A stretch of 64,000 bases of DNA from Siderastrea siderea (taxonomy: Eukaryota; Cnidaria; Anthozoa; Scleractinia; Rhizangiidae), in NCBI GenBank assembly GCA_964030785.1, contig OZ034968.1, forward strand, positions 22,165,186 to 22,229,185, given 5' to 3'. This document shows, one piece after another, positions 1 to 12,000 of this stretch; position 1 is the first letter of the stretch, and each line of letters starts with the position of its first letter. The translations under genes were made by a program, and so were the position numbers. The notes under the pieces are model-generated. The model worked only from the letters and a program-made list of their open reading frames with translations. It was not told the DNA's origin and ran no database searches.

Positions 1-11
1 AATTGCAGAAA

Positions 12-2640
12 CATGAGTGTAGTTGATAATAAGTTTTTAAAATTCACAAAGCTCAGTGTCCTAAGCCAAAGATGAATCTTAAGTATTGTTTCTTAATATT
101 AGGCTTTGTTTTCCAACAATACATAGGACAACTTATCTTAGGAAGGCTTCATCCAGCCCCTGGCGAGGAGTAGTCGCAAGTAAATAACAGTTGGGAATTT
201 GCGTGCACTTGTTCTTCTGTTGAACAGCTACTTGGGTGTTCTTGAGATAACTTTCGTTGACTTTTGTCAACCTTAATTTCGCACGTAATTTAGTGCAAGA
301 TTTTTTCATGCTTGGCCAGCAACAAAAGTTTATATGTATAGTCTGTTTTTTATAGTTATCTATTTACCGAGATTAGTTTGTTTTTATAGCACGGATGAAT
401 TTTTTTAAACGGCTAACTGTTTGCAGTGCCAGCCAAAACTGGCCGTGATTTCTTGCATGTTTACGTTTAGTTCCTTTCTCTCGTCGAAAGGTGTTTTTTG
501 GCGATAAATGAGCGAGTTCTCACCCGCTGCTCAAATGGTAAATATCGCTAAACTGTTGTTAAAACTGAATGTTCGACGAGGACACATTATTCAATTGACA
601 AAATTTAATTTATAATTGATTGAACATGTCTAAAGAGACTCACCTTTTAAGAATTATAAATGGAGAGCCAATCGACAGGCGAGAATTTGCTTTAGTTATC
701 GCAAAAAGCTATATTGAGGACTCAAAACTGAGTACGCAAATGGATCTTGGAATTGTGATAGATCGCACATAAACTGATGGAGATGCCCGGAACTTGTTTT
801 ATTCAAGTGACTTTGGAGATTGGTTTGTGGCTGTGTGATGCTTCTTAGAAACAAACGAGGCAGGTTCCAATATGCACAAACGTGAGTGTAATTGATACTA
901 CATTTTTAAAAGCCGTGCATTTGTTCAGTCTTCTGTTGAACAGCTACTTGGATGTACTTGAGATAACTTTCGTTTACTTTCATCGATCTCAATGTCGCAC
1001 GCAATCTAATGCAAGTTCTTTTAATGCTTGGCCAGCGACAGAAGTCTACCTAGACTGGTCTTTATAGCTCTGGTGAAGTTTTTTAAAGCTAATTGACTGC
1101 CGTGCCGGCCAAAACGGGGTGCGATTTGTGCATGTTCCCGTTCAGTCCCCCCCCCCCCCCTCTCGTTGAAAGGTGTTTTTGGCGATAATTGAGCGACTGA
1201 GTTCTTGCGCGCTGCCCAAAGGCCAGGGTAAATATTGCTAAACTGTTGTGTGTGGCCTGTTCTCCAAATTTACAGTGTAAGTGACACAAAAATTAATTTT
1301 TAATTGATTCAGTGAACATGCCTAATATCAAGATTCACCTTTTAAGAATTATAATTCGAGAGCCAATCAGCGCGCGAGAATTTGCTCGGTTATTGCAAAA
1401 CGTTATATTGACGTCTCAAAAGTAAGCAAAAGAATCTTCGAATTGTGCTACGCTGTACATAAGCTGGTGGACATGTTGGGAGCTGGTATTATTCAAGTGA
1501 CTTTGCTGGTCGGTTTGCTGGCTGTGTACTGCCTCTCAGAAGCAAACGAGGTAGGTTCCATAACTGTGCACAAGCGTGAGTGTAGTTGATAATAAGTTTT
1601 TTAAAACCTTGCCAAGAATATTAGCAAGTCAGGACAATAGCTGCGAACTTTGCAGCCTTTGTTCGTTTGCTGAACAGCTGCTTGGGTGTACTTGAGATAA
1701 CTTTCGCTGACTTTCATCAACCGAATGTCGCACTCAATTTAGTGCAAGTTCTTCAGTTTAATGCTTGGCCAGCGATAAAAGTCTACCTAGATTGGCTTTA
1801 TAGTACTCGTGAATTTTTTTAAAGCTCACTGACTGCCCTGCCGCCCAAAACTGGGCGTGATTTTGTGCATGTTCAAGTTCAGTCCCTGCCTCTCCATGAG
1901 AGATTTTTGTTTTTTGAGACATGTAAGCGAGTTGTTGTTCGTTGCCCAAAGCGTAAATATTGCTAAGTTGTTGTGAGTGGTCTGCCTCTCCAAATTTACC
2001 AAATTTGACTCGACCACATTGAAACTGAAGTTTTCGACGAGGACACCTTGGTCAATCGACAAAAGTTTAATTTTGAATTGATTGAACATGCCTAATATCA
2101 AGAGACTCACCTTTTAAGAATTAAAAACCGAGTGCCAATCAGCAAGCGAGAATTTGTTGATCAGTTATCATGCACATAATCTGTAAGAGATGCCCGGAAC
2201 TTGTTTTGTTCAAGTGACTTTGCAGGTTGGTTTGCCGGCTGTGTACTGCCTCTTAGTTACAAACGAGGCAGGATCCAAAATGGACAAACGCGAGTGTAGG
2301 TTGATAATAAGATTTTAAAACCCTGGCCAAGAATAGACAAAAATTTAATTGAATTGATTAAACATTTCTAATATCGAAACACTCACCTTTTAAGAATTAT
2401 AACTGAATCGAGAGCCAATCGACACGCGAGAATTTTCTCGTCTATGTTGCAAAATGTTATATTCAGCGAGGTCTCAAAAATAAACTAAAGAAACTTCGAA
2501 TTGTGTTACACTGCACATAAACTAATGGAGATGCCGACTTTGCTGGTCGGTTTGTTGACTGTACACCGCCTCTCTCAAACAAACGAGGCGGGTTTCAAAA
2601 TATACAAACGTGAGTGTAGTTAAGGATAACTGGCACGACG
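12..2640. repeat. Degenerate tandem repeat, about 0.7-kb unit, four to five partial copies
   Basis: The motif GAGTGTAG/GAGTGTAA followed by TTGATA recurs near 15, 885, 1576 and 2292, with a partial copy near 2613. Each unit then carries a conserved CTTGGGTGTACTTGAGATAAC-like block. A CACCTTTTAAGAATTA block followed by an AGAGCCAATC..GCGAGAATTTG block recurs near 637, 1337, 2109 and 2386. Spacing is about 870, 690, 720 and 320 bases, so copies are diverged and the last is truncated. Short ORFs inside it have no recognisable domain. The array ends just upstream of the small secreted-protein ORF, so it could be duplicated promoter sequence or simply a local satellite. Confidence 0.75.
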
Positions 2641-2684
2641 ACCACGACTGCAACCAACAACAACAATAACTGAAGATTCGGATA

Positions 2685-2915
2685 ATGGTACCACCGTATA
2701 AACTTCTCTTTCTGCTTACAGCCTCGCATTTGATTACCTTTCAGCTCAGAGCAAGTCAGGCTAAAAGCTTTCTTGGCAAACGTCTGAGCCGTAAACTACG
2801 CAGTCGTCATGAAGAATACCAAGAATGCCGAGACGAATGTAGTGGCGGCTGTGATTTTGAAGAAATAAGGGAGTGTGCAAAAGAACTAAGTCATGCAAAA
2901 TCTAGGGTTCCCTGA
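2685..2915 (+). CDS. Small secreted protein with Gla-like Cys/Glu motif (76 aa)
   Basis: The ORF opens with a good signal peptide (a hydrophobic run over about residues 6-20, then polar sequence). A basic stretch with SFLGKRLSRKLRSR follows, then a cysteine- and glutamate-rich segment, ECRDECSGGCDFEEIREC. The SFL start and the C-[DS]-FEE-x-RE core resemble the gamma-carboxyglutamate domain of vitamin-K-dependent proteins, but the cysteine spacing differs (three Cys at i, i+4, i+8). The match is therefore suggestive only. The TGA stop at 2913 lies 23 nt before a strong donor (CAG|GTAGGT at 2939). A strong acceptor follows at 3709 (long T-rich tract then GCAG), and a short exon-like stretch runs to a TAA near 3780. 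The gene may thus have a 3' UTR intron, or the reading frame may be broken. I do not recognise the gene; secreted localisation is the firmest inference. Confidence 0.45.
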   Translation: MVPPYKLLFLLTASHLITFQLRASQAKSFLGKRLSRKLRSRHEEYQECRDECSGGCDFEEIRECAKELSHAKSRVP

Positions 2916-4394
2916 GGGACTAGGAAGGCCGACGCAGGTAGGTAAGAAAGAAACAAAAAAGTTCCAAACTTTACAAGAGTTTCTGTCTGTAGACAGTGCA
3001 AAAAGTGTCTCAAGCTGCTATACGTAATTTGGAGAAACCAGTAAAGGACGGCTAACAAGAGACCATTGGTACTTGAGCTGCATAGCTAAAGGCCACCCCC
3101 AAACAAAGTGTATGAATTGAGTATGGCTTTGACGGTTGACAAGGCAAAAAAAAAACAAAAACTAAACAAACAAAAAAAAAACCCAGCCTTTTGACCCGCG
3201 TTCGCGCCTAATGTTTACGGTCAGTTGATAATAAAAATTACCCCACTTTGTCATTTTACGCTTAACTTTACCTTCTTTCTGACGCCAAGGTAAAAAATCT
3301 CATATAATTTCGAGACATTTGAGACTGCCCTTAAATGTTGCGGCTAACTGACACAAGAATTAACAAACAAAAATATTCAAAACGAAATAAGCTTTATTAC
3401 GGAACAAAACTGACTGCGCAAGGGGTTCTAATAAAAAGGTTTAAGATATAAACTCTTTGAGCCAAAAGAGTGTGGCAACGATGTGAATTAAAATCGCTGA
3501 AAAGCAACTACTCTCGGCTCGTCTTACCTGTAGTGAGCTTATTAAGAAAGAAAACAATTCTCTTGTCTACCTCGATCGCTTTCTTCATTCTGTATTGATA
3601 ATGCTCTGGATTCCCCGAGATCAATTTCATATGCAGTATTAAAGAATTATATGGCGTTTTTTTTTAATTCTCAAGACAGTTTCTTTCTTTTTTCTTTTTC
3701 GATTGCAGCTTGAAGATGGAAACCTTACGGCCGCGTGCTCGGTGTACGATTTCAACTTGCCTAAGAGCAAAAGTGGTTAAAAATAAGAATTTTTAAACTA
3801 ATTTCGTTTGTATAGGAATCTTGATCCAGAAATTCTAAATAGGTATATATAGCCAAAAATTGAAAATCGAGCAAATATGTTGTAACCTTAGTCTGAGAAA
3901 GTGTTGCCTCTTATCACTGTTTTACAAGGTAGTCGTGATGTAGAATTAATGGAACAAAATAAAATGATGGAAAAACGACTGGATTATTTCACCACCTTTC
4001 TGCATGGTCTTTCGTTGCAGTTGTCAGTCACAACTCAGATCGTGTTTGCAGTTCTTCCGTTGTCATTCCAACTTTACTTTCGCAGTACTTTTTTTTGTCA
4101 AAGGACCCCTGAGCCCTCTGGGACTGGAGCGATGAACCTTAGATTTCGTGGGTTTATATCGCGTAGTTTTCCTAGTCAGAGGTTACTGAATGTATGTCAG
4201 GCTACTGACAGAAGAGAGGAAGAAAACAACAGCAAGAACAACAACAAACTTTGACGTTTCCTTAGGCTAAATAATCACCCTGGCTCTGAAAATGGTGTCG
4301 GTCGAGACAAAGAGGTTTCACCCCTTCCTGAAAACGGTGAACGAACTGCATGCAATTGCAACCCTTCAGTACAGTTAATAAAGACATCTTAAAC
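2916..4394. other. Non-coding stretch after the Gla-like ORF
   Basis: This stretch holds the candidate intron described for the upstream ORF (donor 2939, acceptor 3709) and an A-rich tract near 3145-3180. A 117-codon open frame at 3901-4254 begins with GTG and shows no recognisable domain, so I do not call it a gene. Confidence 0.4.
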
Positions 4395-5480
4395 ATGAAA
4401 GCAATTTTGAAAGGAAAAAACTGGTATGTAATTTTTAATTGGCATGATCGATCTCTCTATCCAGTGTCGGCCAATAATTATAAGGAGGATCGTGGCATGG
4501 CACCCGGAGATTTCACAGTGGCCATTTTGAGAGTCAGTCGGTCCAGTGGGAAGGAGACCCTTTGAAAAGAAGACAGTGGACTCTCTGCCATAGAAGCTCA
4601 TAGAACCGTCAAAAAATTGAGCAAAACAATAAGTATCATTGCACAAGCTCGCTCTCTACTAATGTAGAAATCTTAAAGTGGTACTACGATCAAAAAATCA
4701 CTTTTATTTTTTCTTTGGATTTCGAAACTTTGTTTACTAAACACTCCCAAAGCGAAATTTTAAGCCTTAATTTCGACAAGAAGACTGTTTATTCAAACTG
4801 CAATTTTCCGATTTAATAGTCCGCCATTATTACACCAGAAAGGAGAGAATGACGTCATTCACTCGCGAGCTTTAGAATGCAGTGTGTGTGAAAGTGCCTT
4901 ATTTAGTATGCAGCACGGAAGTTTTGAGCTTTCACACTCTCAGACTCGTGTTTTACATAATTTGTAAGCCGCGTTCACACACTACATTCTACAGCTCTTG
5001 AGTGAATGACGTCATTGTATCCTTTCTGGTGTAATAATGGCGGACCAGTAAAACGGAAAATTGCAGTTTAAATTAACGGTCTTCTTCTCAAAATTAAGGC
5101 TTATAATTTCGCTTGGGGAGTGTTTAACAAACATAGTTTCGAAATCCGAAGAAAAAATAAAAGTGATTTTTTGATCATAGTACCACTTTAAGCATGAAAG
5201 CAATTTTGAAACCAAAAACTAAACTGCAAGTTGTTTAAAGTAATTAGCCTTAACCGGCAACTGACGCTAGCATGATCAATTTCTCTACCAGTCAGTCAGC
5301 CAATAAGAGGATCCTGGCATGGCAGCCGGAGATTTCACAGTGGCCATTTTGACTGAGAGTCAGTCGGTCCAGTAGGAAGGAGATCCTTTGAACAGAAGAC
5401 AGTGGACTCTCTGCCATAGAACCGTCGAAAAATTGAGCAACACAACTAGTAACATTGCACAAACTCGCTGTTTACTAATT
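4395..5480. repeat. Direct duplication of about 280 bp flanking an inserted element
   Basis: A block beginning CATGAAAGCAATTTTGAAA at about 4395 recurs at about 5192. The later parts (GGAGATTTCACAGTGGCCAT, AGTCAGTCGGTCCAGT, GACAGTGGACTCTCTGCC) also recur, in the same order, at about 4508-4600 and 5329-5420. Identity is high but interrupted by small indels. The two copies lie on either side of a TTAA-flanked inverted-repeat element. Confidence 0.75.
4677..5187. mobile_element. Long-inverted-repeat MITE flanked by TTAA (511 bp)
   Basis: The ends are AGTGGTACTACGATCAAAAA on the left and its near-perfect reverse complement on the right. The arms are about 190 bp and pair almost throughout, including a shared GAATGACGTCATT block near the middle. 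TTAA sits directly outside both ends (4673-4676 and 5188-5191), the target duplication used by Kolobok, piggyBac and Sola3 families. It has no coding capacity. Its position between two copies of a local duplication suggests insertion before or during that duplication. Confidence 0.8.
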
Positions 5481-6459
5481 TATCATTTGCCAATAAGCAA
5501 GACAATTACAACTGAGCTGTTCTGCAGTACAGCTGTCTGCCGTTAAGCTGTGGGAGAACAGAGCCAGCAGTAAATCGATCACCGCATTTTAGTTTACTTT
5601 ATAATGTTCAGTAGTAAAAGCCAGCTAAGAATGACACAAGCTGTTCATAATGTGAGAGACTAGCGATCTGTCATATTCCTGAATTGAGAGAAAAAACAGT
5701 GAACGGTGAATTTTAGTCATTTTAGGAAAATATTGATTTGAAATATATTTGAAATGTTTTAAAAGAGCTCAGAAGAGGAAGCCTGAGTAGGTAGGCCGCA
5801 AAACTGTGTTTAAAATGATTTTATGTCCTTATTAGGACTAATTAGTATAGTATAGCCCCAGGAAATGTTTCAGAGACTTGAAAGTAAGCGGTATTCACTG
5901 CCCACTTTAATCCAGAGAACACCTACATGTATTTTTTTACATATATTCACTACAACAAAGAACTATGAATTTTTTTAGAGAAGAATTTGTAATCATCCGA
6001 AGAGACGTTTCAGGGTGCGTCCTGGTAGGCCATTCGTACATTCTTTGACTCTATATTATAAGCTACCCTCGAGCGGCCGTTCTTCGGTGACAACAATAAC
6101 CCCTGCGAAAATTGTCTTGAGCATGCATGTATATACGAGTGCTCTCCGTGCACTGTCAGGGGCGTAGCCAGCCTTTTTGTCGTATAAACCCGAGACGTAC
6201 AGTGAAAATTGAGTACACCAACGTTTAACAATGTTTAGCGTAGGGACACGTCATGATAGGCTTACCGCTGAAAAGTCAATAATAGAATATTTTGCACTGC
6301 ACAAAAACACAGCCGATCTCTTTTCCTTGTCGGATTATATCAGGAATGATATGGAAAATCGACGGTAACAATTAACGAGGTTTATTGACGAAGAATGTTA
6401 TAGTCAGAATCCAGGAGGAAAATCGTGAGTGTGCATGACTTTTACTGTCTGTCCGTCAC
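5481..6459. other. Intergenic, no gene seen
   Basis: AT-rich sequence with only short ORFs. I see no splice-flanked coding block, RNA gene or clear repeat here. Confidence 0.4.
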
Positions 6460-6462
6460 TTA

Positions 6463-7392
6463 GGGAAGGTACGTTTTTTCTTGGGGCGGGGGGGGGAGGG
6501 CTGGGGCCTCAGAGGGGAGGGTCATCAGTGAAAGTGAGCACCAAAAGGGGAGGGCCATACCTCATGTGAGCTATTCAAGGGAGGGTCACACATCTTTTCC
6601 AGAATTTTTTAATGAGAATTTTTGTGATGTTGCTTTCCATTTTTCTTACAGATTAAGTTTTTCTTTTCACCTACTTTGATTTAATTTGGTGTTTTATTAT
6701 AGGTACTAGGTTACATTTTTACATGTATATTATGCCATGGCACATAGTTTTTCTCGGAGGACTCGTGTCCTTTTCTGTCCGTATCGAGAAGTACTTGACT
6801 CAGGTATCGTTTCTTCAGCTTCTTGCTGTTGGCTATCTGCTGCCTGATCTCCTGAGCCGTTTAGTTCTGAAGAGTTACTAGTAGATCCAACAATGCGCGC
6901 TACCCTGTCGGAAATGTCGGAAATATTTGTTTTTGAGAGGCAGATTTCGCATGCTAAACAACTAAACCTTTCTGTTAAAGTAACCAACAGCAATGCCGGC
7001 TAGTCGGAGAAAGAAGCGCGTGTATTTTCCCTTAGATATTTTATGTTCAAAACTTTTATAAAACTCAAATACTTCCATATTCAAACTTCAGCTATAAAAC
7101 GTAAATATCCCACAATGATTGTTCGCATTTTCCTTGTTTCAGCACGCACACATTCAATATCGAGATATATTCATATTCAAACACTTTGCGTTCACAAGCG
7201 AAACGTTCTGAGGTTTCTACAGCATGGAGCATACCATGTTGTAGTGAGGGGAGGGTCGCGCTTTTGTCAGTCACCTAAAGGTGGGGGGTCAGGAGTTTTT
7301 TAATTAAAACGCAAGGGACGGCCAACACTTTTTTGGGAAAAAAATACCAAAATTCCCCAGCCCTCCCCCCCCAAGAAAAAACGTACCTTCCC
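6463..7392 (-). mobile_element. TTA-flanked transposon, internally deleted copy (930 bp)
   Basis: The ends GGGAAGGTACG...CGTACCTTCCC are immediately flanked by TTA on both sides (6460-6462 and 7393-7395). The left 450 bp match the left end of the 5.5-kb element at 55020, and the right 480 bp match its right end. The internal 4.5 kb is missing, with the junction near 6913 inside a short CGGAAATGT similarity. The minus frame over 6730-6900 still encodes the acidic serine-rich C-terminus (GSGDQAADSQQQEAEETIP) of the last ORF of the long copy, fused to non-homologous sequence. GGG-starting ends with a TWA target duplication fit PIF/Harbinger conventions. This copy cannot move without help. Confidence 0.85.
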
Positions 7393-7395
7393 TTA

Positions 7396-8656
7396 ACTCT
7401 AAACCTTATAAGATTCGATCTTCGCGCAGAAATCTGTTTTGACTGTCTGGGGGGCAATAAGCCTCTCGCTGTATGCGTGCATAAGAGCTAGGGATCAGTG
7501 ATAGCAGCTCTGTCAGCGTAATAGATTGCATGTACGTTTTCACTCTGAAATGATGCTGAATGATCTCTCTGGTGTTGCAAGCAGGAACCGACTGGCATGG
7601 AAAGGAGAATGGTGGGTAAATAAAGACTAAGTGGAGACATTCGAATATAGGTCTTCACTTGCGCAGTTAAACGTTTCCTGTACAGGTTAAATAAATACCT
7701 GATCTTGGGTTTCTCCCCCTCAGTTAACGAAAATCTCGCTTTCAGTCATCATATCATATGATCTCGTTGTCGAAGGCCTCTGTCACTTCAGTCGTTGGAG
7801 GAGGCCGGGAGGCATTTTTTCGCAGTATCTCCGTCGAGTGCTCCAAGCGGAGTGGGTATGAGGTTGGTATGAGGTATTTACCGAGGAAGCAGCTTGTCAT
7901 TGAGCTCTTGGATGAGATGATTGGACAAAAGGAAAGTAAAGGTCTCCATACCAACTATATATACTCAGTGCTGTGGCATATATAGCTGCGGGAACCGCTG
8001 ATTCGGTTATCCTGGACTGCAGACACCCTTGACCCGTAGTCTTATGCTTCGTATCCCCCACGTTTAAAAATAACTCACTTGCTTGCGTTCTCTTTCCATA
8101 AAACTTTGAATTTGGTCAAAACCTCTTCCAGGTGTTCAGTTAGTGGCGCACGAACGAAAAATACTGCATTGTAAGAGCGAAAGAAAACAAACAAACAAAC
8201 AAAAACAAAAACAAACACAAAAAGAAAAAGAAAAAAAGAAAAAAGAAACGAGAAGAGACTGAGGCAATTTTGATATATCCTTTGAAACATCGATAGTAAT
8301 CTCCTGTTGAGGAGAATAAATAAATAAATAAATAAATGAATAAATAAATAAAAATATTTATATACAAGGTAACCACTTCAGATAAGCAACTGCTATCAAT
8401 GTGGGCCCTGTAAAAACAGTGTAAATACAGTATAAGCTTAAGTGTAAATACAGTGTAAGCTAAAAAGCATGAAACAAAAGATGACTCTCTCCTTCTCTCC
8501 CCGGTCTGATCTCGTTTTTTCTCCGCTCTCAATATTTTTCGTCGCGTGAACGCCTACAACAGGTTAATTTGGTCATTGCACGCTGTTGTTAGAACAACAA
8601 AGAAATGTATCAAAATTTATAATACACGTCTGTGACGTTCTTGTGTCGACTCGTCA
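7396..8656. other. Intergenic with A-rich tract and (AAAT)n microsatellite
   Basis: An A/AAAC-rich tract occupies about 8183-8245 and a TAAA microsatellite about 8313-8350. A 75-codon ORF at 7758-7985 and its antisense partner have no recognisable domain and no supporting context, so neither is called. Confidence 0.45.
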
Positions 8657-8780
8657 GCGGCGCCGTAGTCTCCTTCGCAGCCGCTCGGGCCGGAGTCACG
8701 CAACGCTCCCCGTCCCAAGTGGGACGGGGAGCGTTGCGTGACTCAGGCCCGAGCGGCTGCGAAGGAGACTAGCGGCGCCG
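8657..8780. repeat. Near-perfect GC-rich hairpin (about 60-bp arms) upstream of the myosin start
   Basis: The left arm (GCGGCGCCGTAGTCTCC...GCTCCCCGTCCC) pairs with the right arm (GGGACGGGGAGC...GGAGACTAGCGGCGCCG) around a 4-base AAGT loop at about 8716-8719. Only a few bases are unpaired. Its TCACGCAACGCTCCCC core recurs at about 42912, so it is probably a mobile fold-back rather than a gene-specific element. It ends 242 bases before the myosin start codon and is GC-rich in an AT-rich region. Confidence 0.85.
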
Positions 8781-9022
8781 TTGCCTTCGTGGAAGACACC
8801 CGATACCCGCCAATATGTCGAGGGTCCCGCAACCTGCGAAGAAATAAAAAGTACATTTGGTCAGCGGCTTCTGCGTGAGAGCTGCCATCTCCAGAAATGG
8901 CGGCGGTCGAGGCGATTTGTTTCACATATTTCGCCGATGTTTTCCAGCTCAAATCTTGTGCATAATGTCCATGGTACCACTCAGGATCACAAATGGATTT
9001 ATAGAATTCTATACGGCTAAAA

Positions 9023-12000
9023 ATGACTACGCTAGAGCTGTACACAAAGGTAACTTTTAAGGCTTCATGCTTGTTGTCAAATTCAAGTGCCTGGTGCAAA
9101 GTTCGTGAATTTATCCACCGGGTTTCTTTCTTTTATCAGGAGGCTAGAGTTTGGATTCCTCACAGTCAAGTGGTATGGATCGGTGGAGAATTAACGAAAG
9201 ATTTAAAAGAGGATGGCATTTTGGAAATTGAACTTGAAGACGGAAATGTGAGTTTATTTTTCTTAATTTACAAATCAAGTTGACAAGAGCTTGGAGTCTC
9301 GCAAGTTTTTGAGAGTCACCTTTTGTTTCGTGCTTACGTTAAGTTTACACTGTATTTATTTTCTTCTCAACAGGAGATTACTATCGATGTTTCGAAGGAT
9401 ATATCAAAATTACCTCCTTTAAGAAACCCCGAGATTTTGGTGGGCGAAAATGACCTGACAACCTTGAGCTACCTTCATGAACCTGCCGGTTTGTACACGC
9501 ATCTTTTAAATATCAATCAAATATTGTGCGCTTGTTGTTTGTGTACACTTTTTACGAGAACTAATGAATTTTCTTTTGTTCTGATTTCTCATGAGACCCA
9601 CTGCCTACTGTTACTTAGTTGAAATTCAGCTTGCGTCGGCACATAGCTAATTTCTACAAATCAAAGTGGGTGACGGGTGTATATCATAGATAACTTATAT
9701 GTTTTTAAAATCGAGCTTTGTGTTACAATCATTGTTTCTTGTAGTGTTGTACAATCTTCAAGTCCGTTTTCTCCAGTCCAATGAAATATATACTTATTGC
9801 GGTATGTATGCTTGTTTTTCTTGGCTTGTAAAGCTTTCTAGATATTGAGGAACTAAAATTTTAATAACTTTCATATTGTTCCGTGAAATTATTGGTGCGA
9901 TACTAATTGCTATCAGGTTTGTAACTTTGTGTTTTTTTGCGAATAAATCAGTGCTTCTGCTTAAAATAAGCAATATACATTATTTTGAAAGCAAAATTAT
10001 TTGTTTTTAATTCGTTTCGAGTATTATCTTGTTTTATTTTCGTGAAGGTGTCACAAACCGCTTACTTTTGTTTGGATTTTAAATTTGTAAGCCTGAGGCA
10101 ATGTGAAAGAGCGATAAATCATAAACCATTTTTTCAAAATGCAAATTTCTTCACTTGGCTGAATATTTGGTTATTTCCTGTCATCTTTATTTGATTAAGA
10201 ATGCAGTTTATTGGATGTCCATTTTAAGCAATTTCCAGTTTTGGTTTTACAATGAACTTGTAAATCATCTTCAGTTCTAAGAAATTAAAAAAAAAAATCG
10301 GGAAATAATCTTCTGGAAAACTCATGCAAAATAAATTTAAATTTGCATTCTTCTGGTACTTTTCTGGCTGTCTTGTATAAGTGTACTTATAATAGAATAC
10401 ATAGAATATGTAAAAAATAAATATCTGAGTGAACAAATAGACTTTCCAAAATAATGCAGTTCTACATATTCCAAATGAACTGGTATATTTCCACTCATTC
10501 CATTCACTCTGCTATCTTGAACAGAATGAACAGAATACTATTCTGTTCACTCCAAAATGGAAAAGGTTCGAAAAGAATACAATTTGTGGTAGTTCTGGGT
10601 ATTTTTGTTCTGGAATATTCCTGAAAGAATGCAACGTTAATTTGTTCTGTCCCTTGTGACTTTAGTGAATGTTGAACAGACAAATTTGGTTAAATGCTGC
10701 AGTTTCATTTGCATTGCTCTTGCAAGTTTTGTCTGACTAACTTACCTGTACGTGTAGCGAATTTGCTTGCAGTAAAGGGCAAGATATACTGTGAGATTTG
10801 TGAATTATACAGGACATGAAAAAGTAGAAGGTTGCTACATTGCATGGAAAACAACTTTAAGTTTAAGATAGGGGAGGGAAAGGCAAAGCCGCACATGAGC
10901 CAGGGAGGCCCTTAGGCCAGAGCTTAACCCAGTTTCTGTAGTATGAAGCAACTGAGTGTATACTACTCCCCCTGGATGGGATGCCAGTCCATCGCAAGGT
11001 AACCCCTGGCAGTATGTCACCGGTACCCATTTTATACACCTGGGTGGAGAGAGGCAAAGTGTGGTAAAGTTTCTTGTCTAAGGAAACAATACGTTGACAG
11101 GGAGTGGGCCTTGAACCACTGTCCTTCAGATCTGACGTCCAATGCACTAGCGACTACACCACCATGCCACCACATAAGTTCAAGATAGCCAGTAAAAAAG
11201 TGCTGCACCAATTCAGTAGAGATAACAGATTTCAATTTAAGATACAATGTAATGAGGGATTCAATGGTGGTGTGGGTTTGAGATACATGTACTGGAAGTG
11301 TACTTTTAATTAGTAATTTATTTAATTTTGTATGTGATCGTTTTTACTGTACATGTAGGTATTGTACTGGTTGCTATTAACCCATATCAGCAGCTGCCTC
11401 TGTATGGCCCAGACATCATCGCAGCCTACAGTGGCCAGTCCATGGGTGACATGGACCCACATATCTTTGCTGTGGCTGAGGATGCATTTAGAGCCATGTC
11501 CAGGTAATAAATTAGTTGACAATATTACAATGCTAAGTTGGAACCTATAAAATAAAATTGGGGAATCATACAGCTTGAATAAATTAATGATGAAAACTAC
11601 TCAGAATGGAATTGTTCTTTTCTGTGCAACATGGCATTGACCTTGATCTGTCTATAAGGCTCCTGGTTGGTTTTTGGTATTTATTCTGGGTCTAGGTATC
11701 CCTAATGTCACTAGATCATACATGTACCAGTTATGGATGAAAATGTTCCAGACATTACTTCACTTTAAGGAAATGTTAAGCTTGTAAGATTTTTGTTTGC
11801 TGTATAGTTTAACTTTAAATATGTCACAAAACTGCTTATGCCAACCATAATAAATTTATTTCTTAGTACAAGTGACCAGGAGTAATATTGTTCTCAGTTT
11901 TCCTGAGTAGTGCCATGAGTTGTCTGGCTGTGAACATCTAAACTCACTTCCATTTTCAGTGGAAGTGAATTTAAGGTGGTTCACAGCACTGCACAATAAC

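Noticed and set aside
3901..4254. 117-codon GTG-started ORF
   Set aside because: No ATG-led support, no recognisable domain, no clear splice context.
7758..7985. A 75-codon ORF with an open antisense frame
   Set aside because: No domain, signal peptide, splice sites or repeat match; insufficient support.
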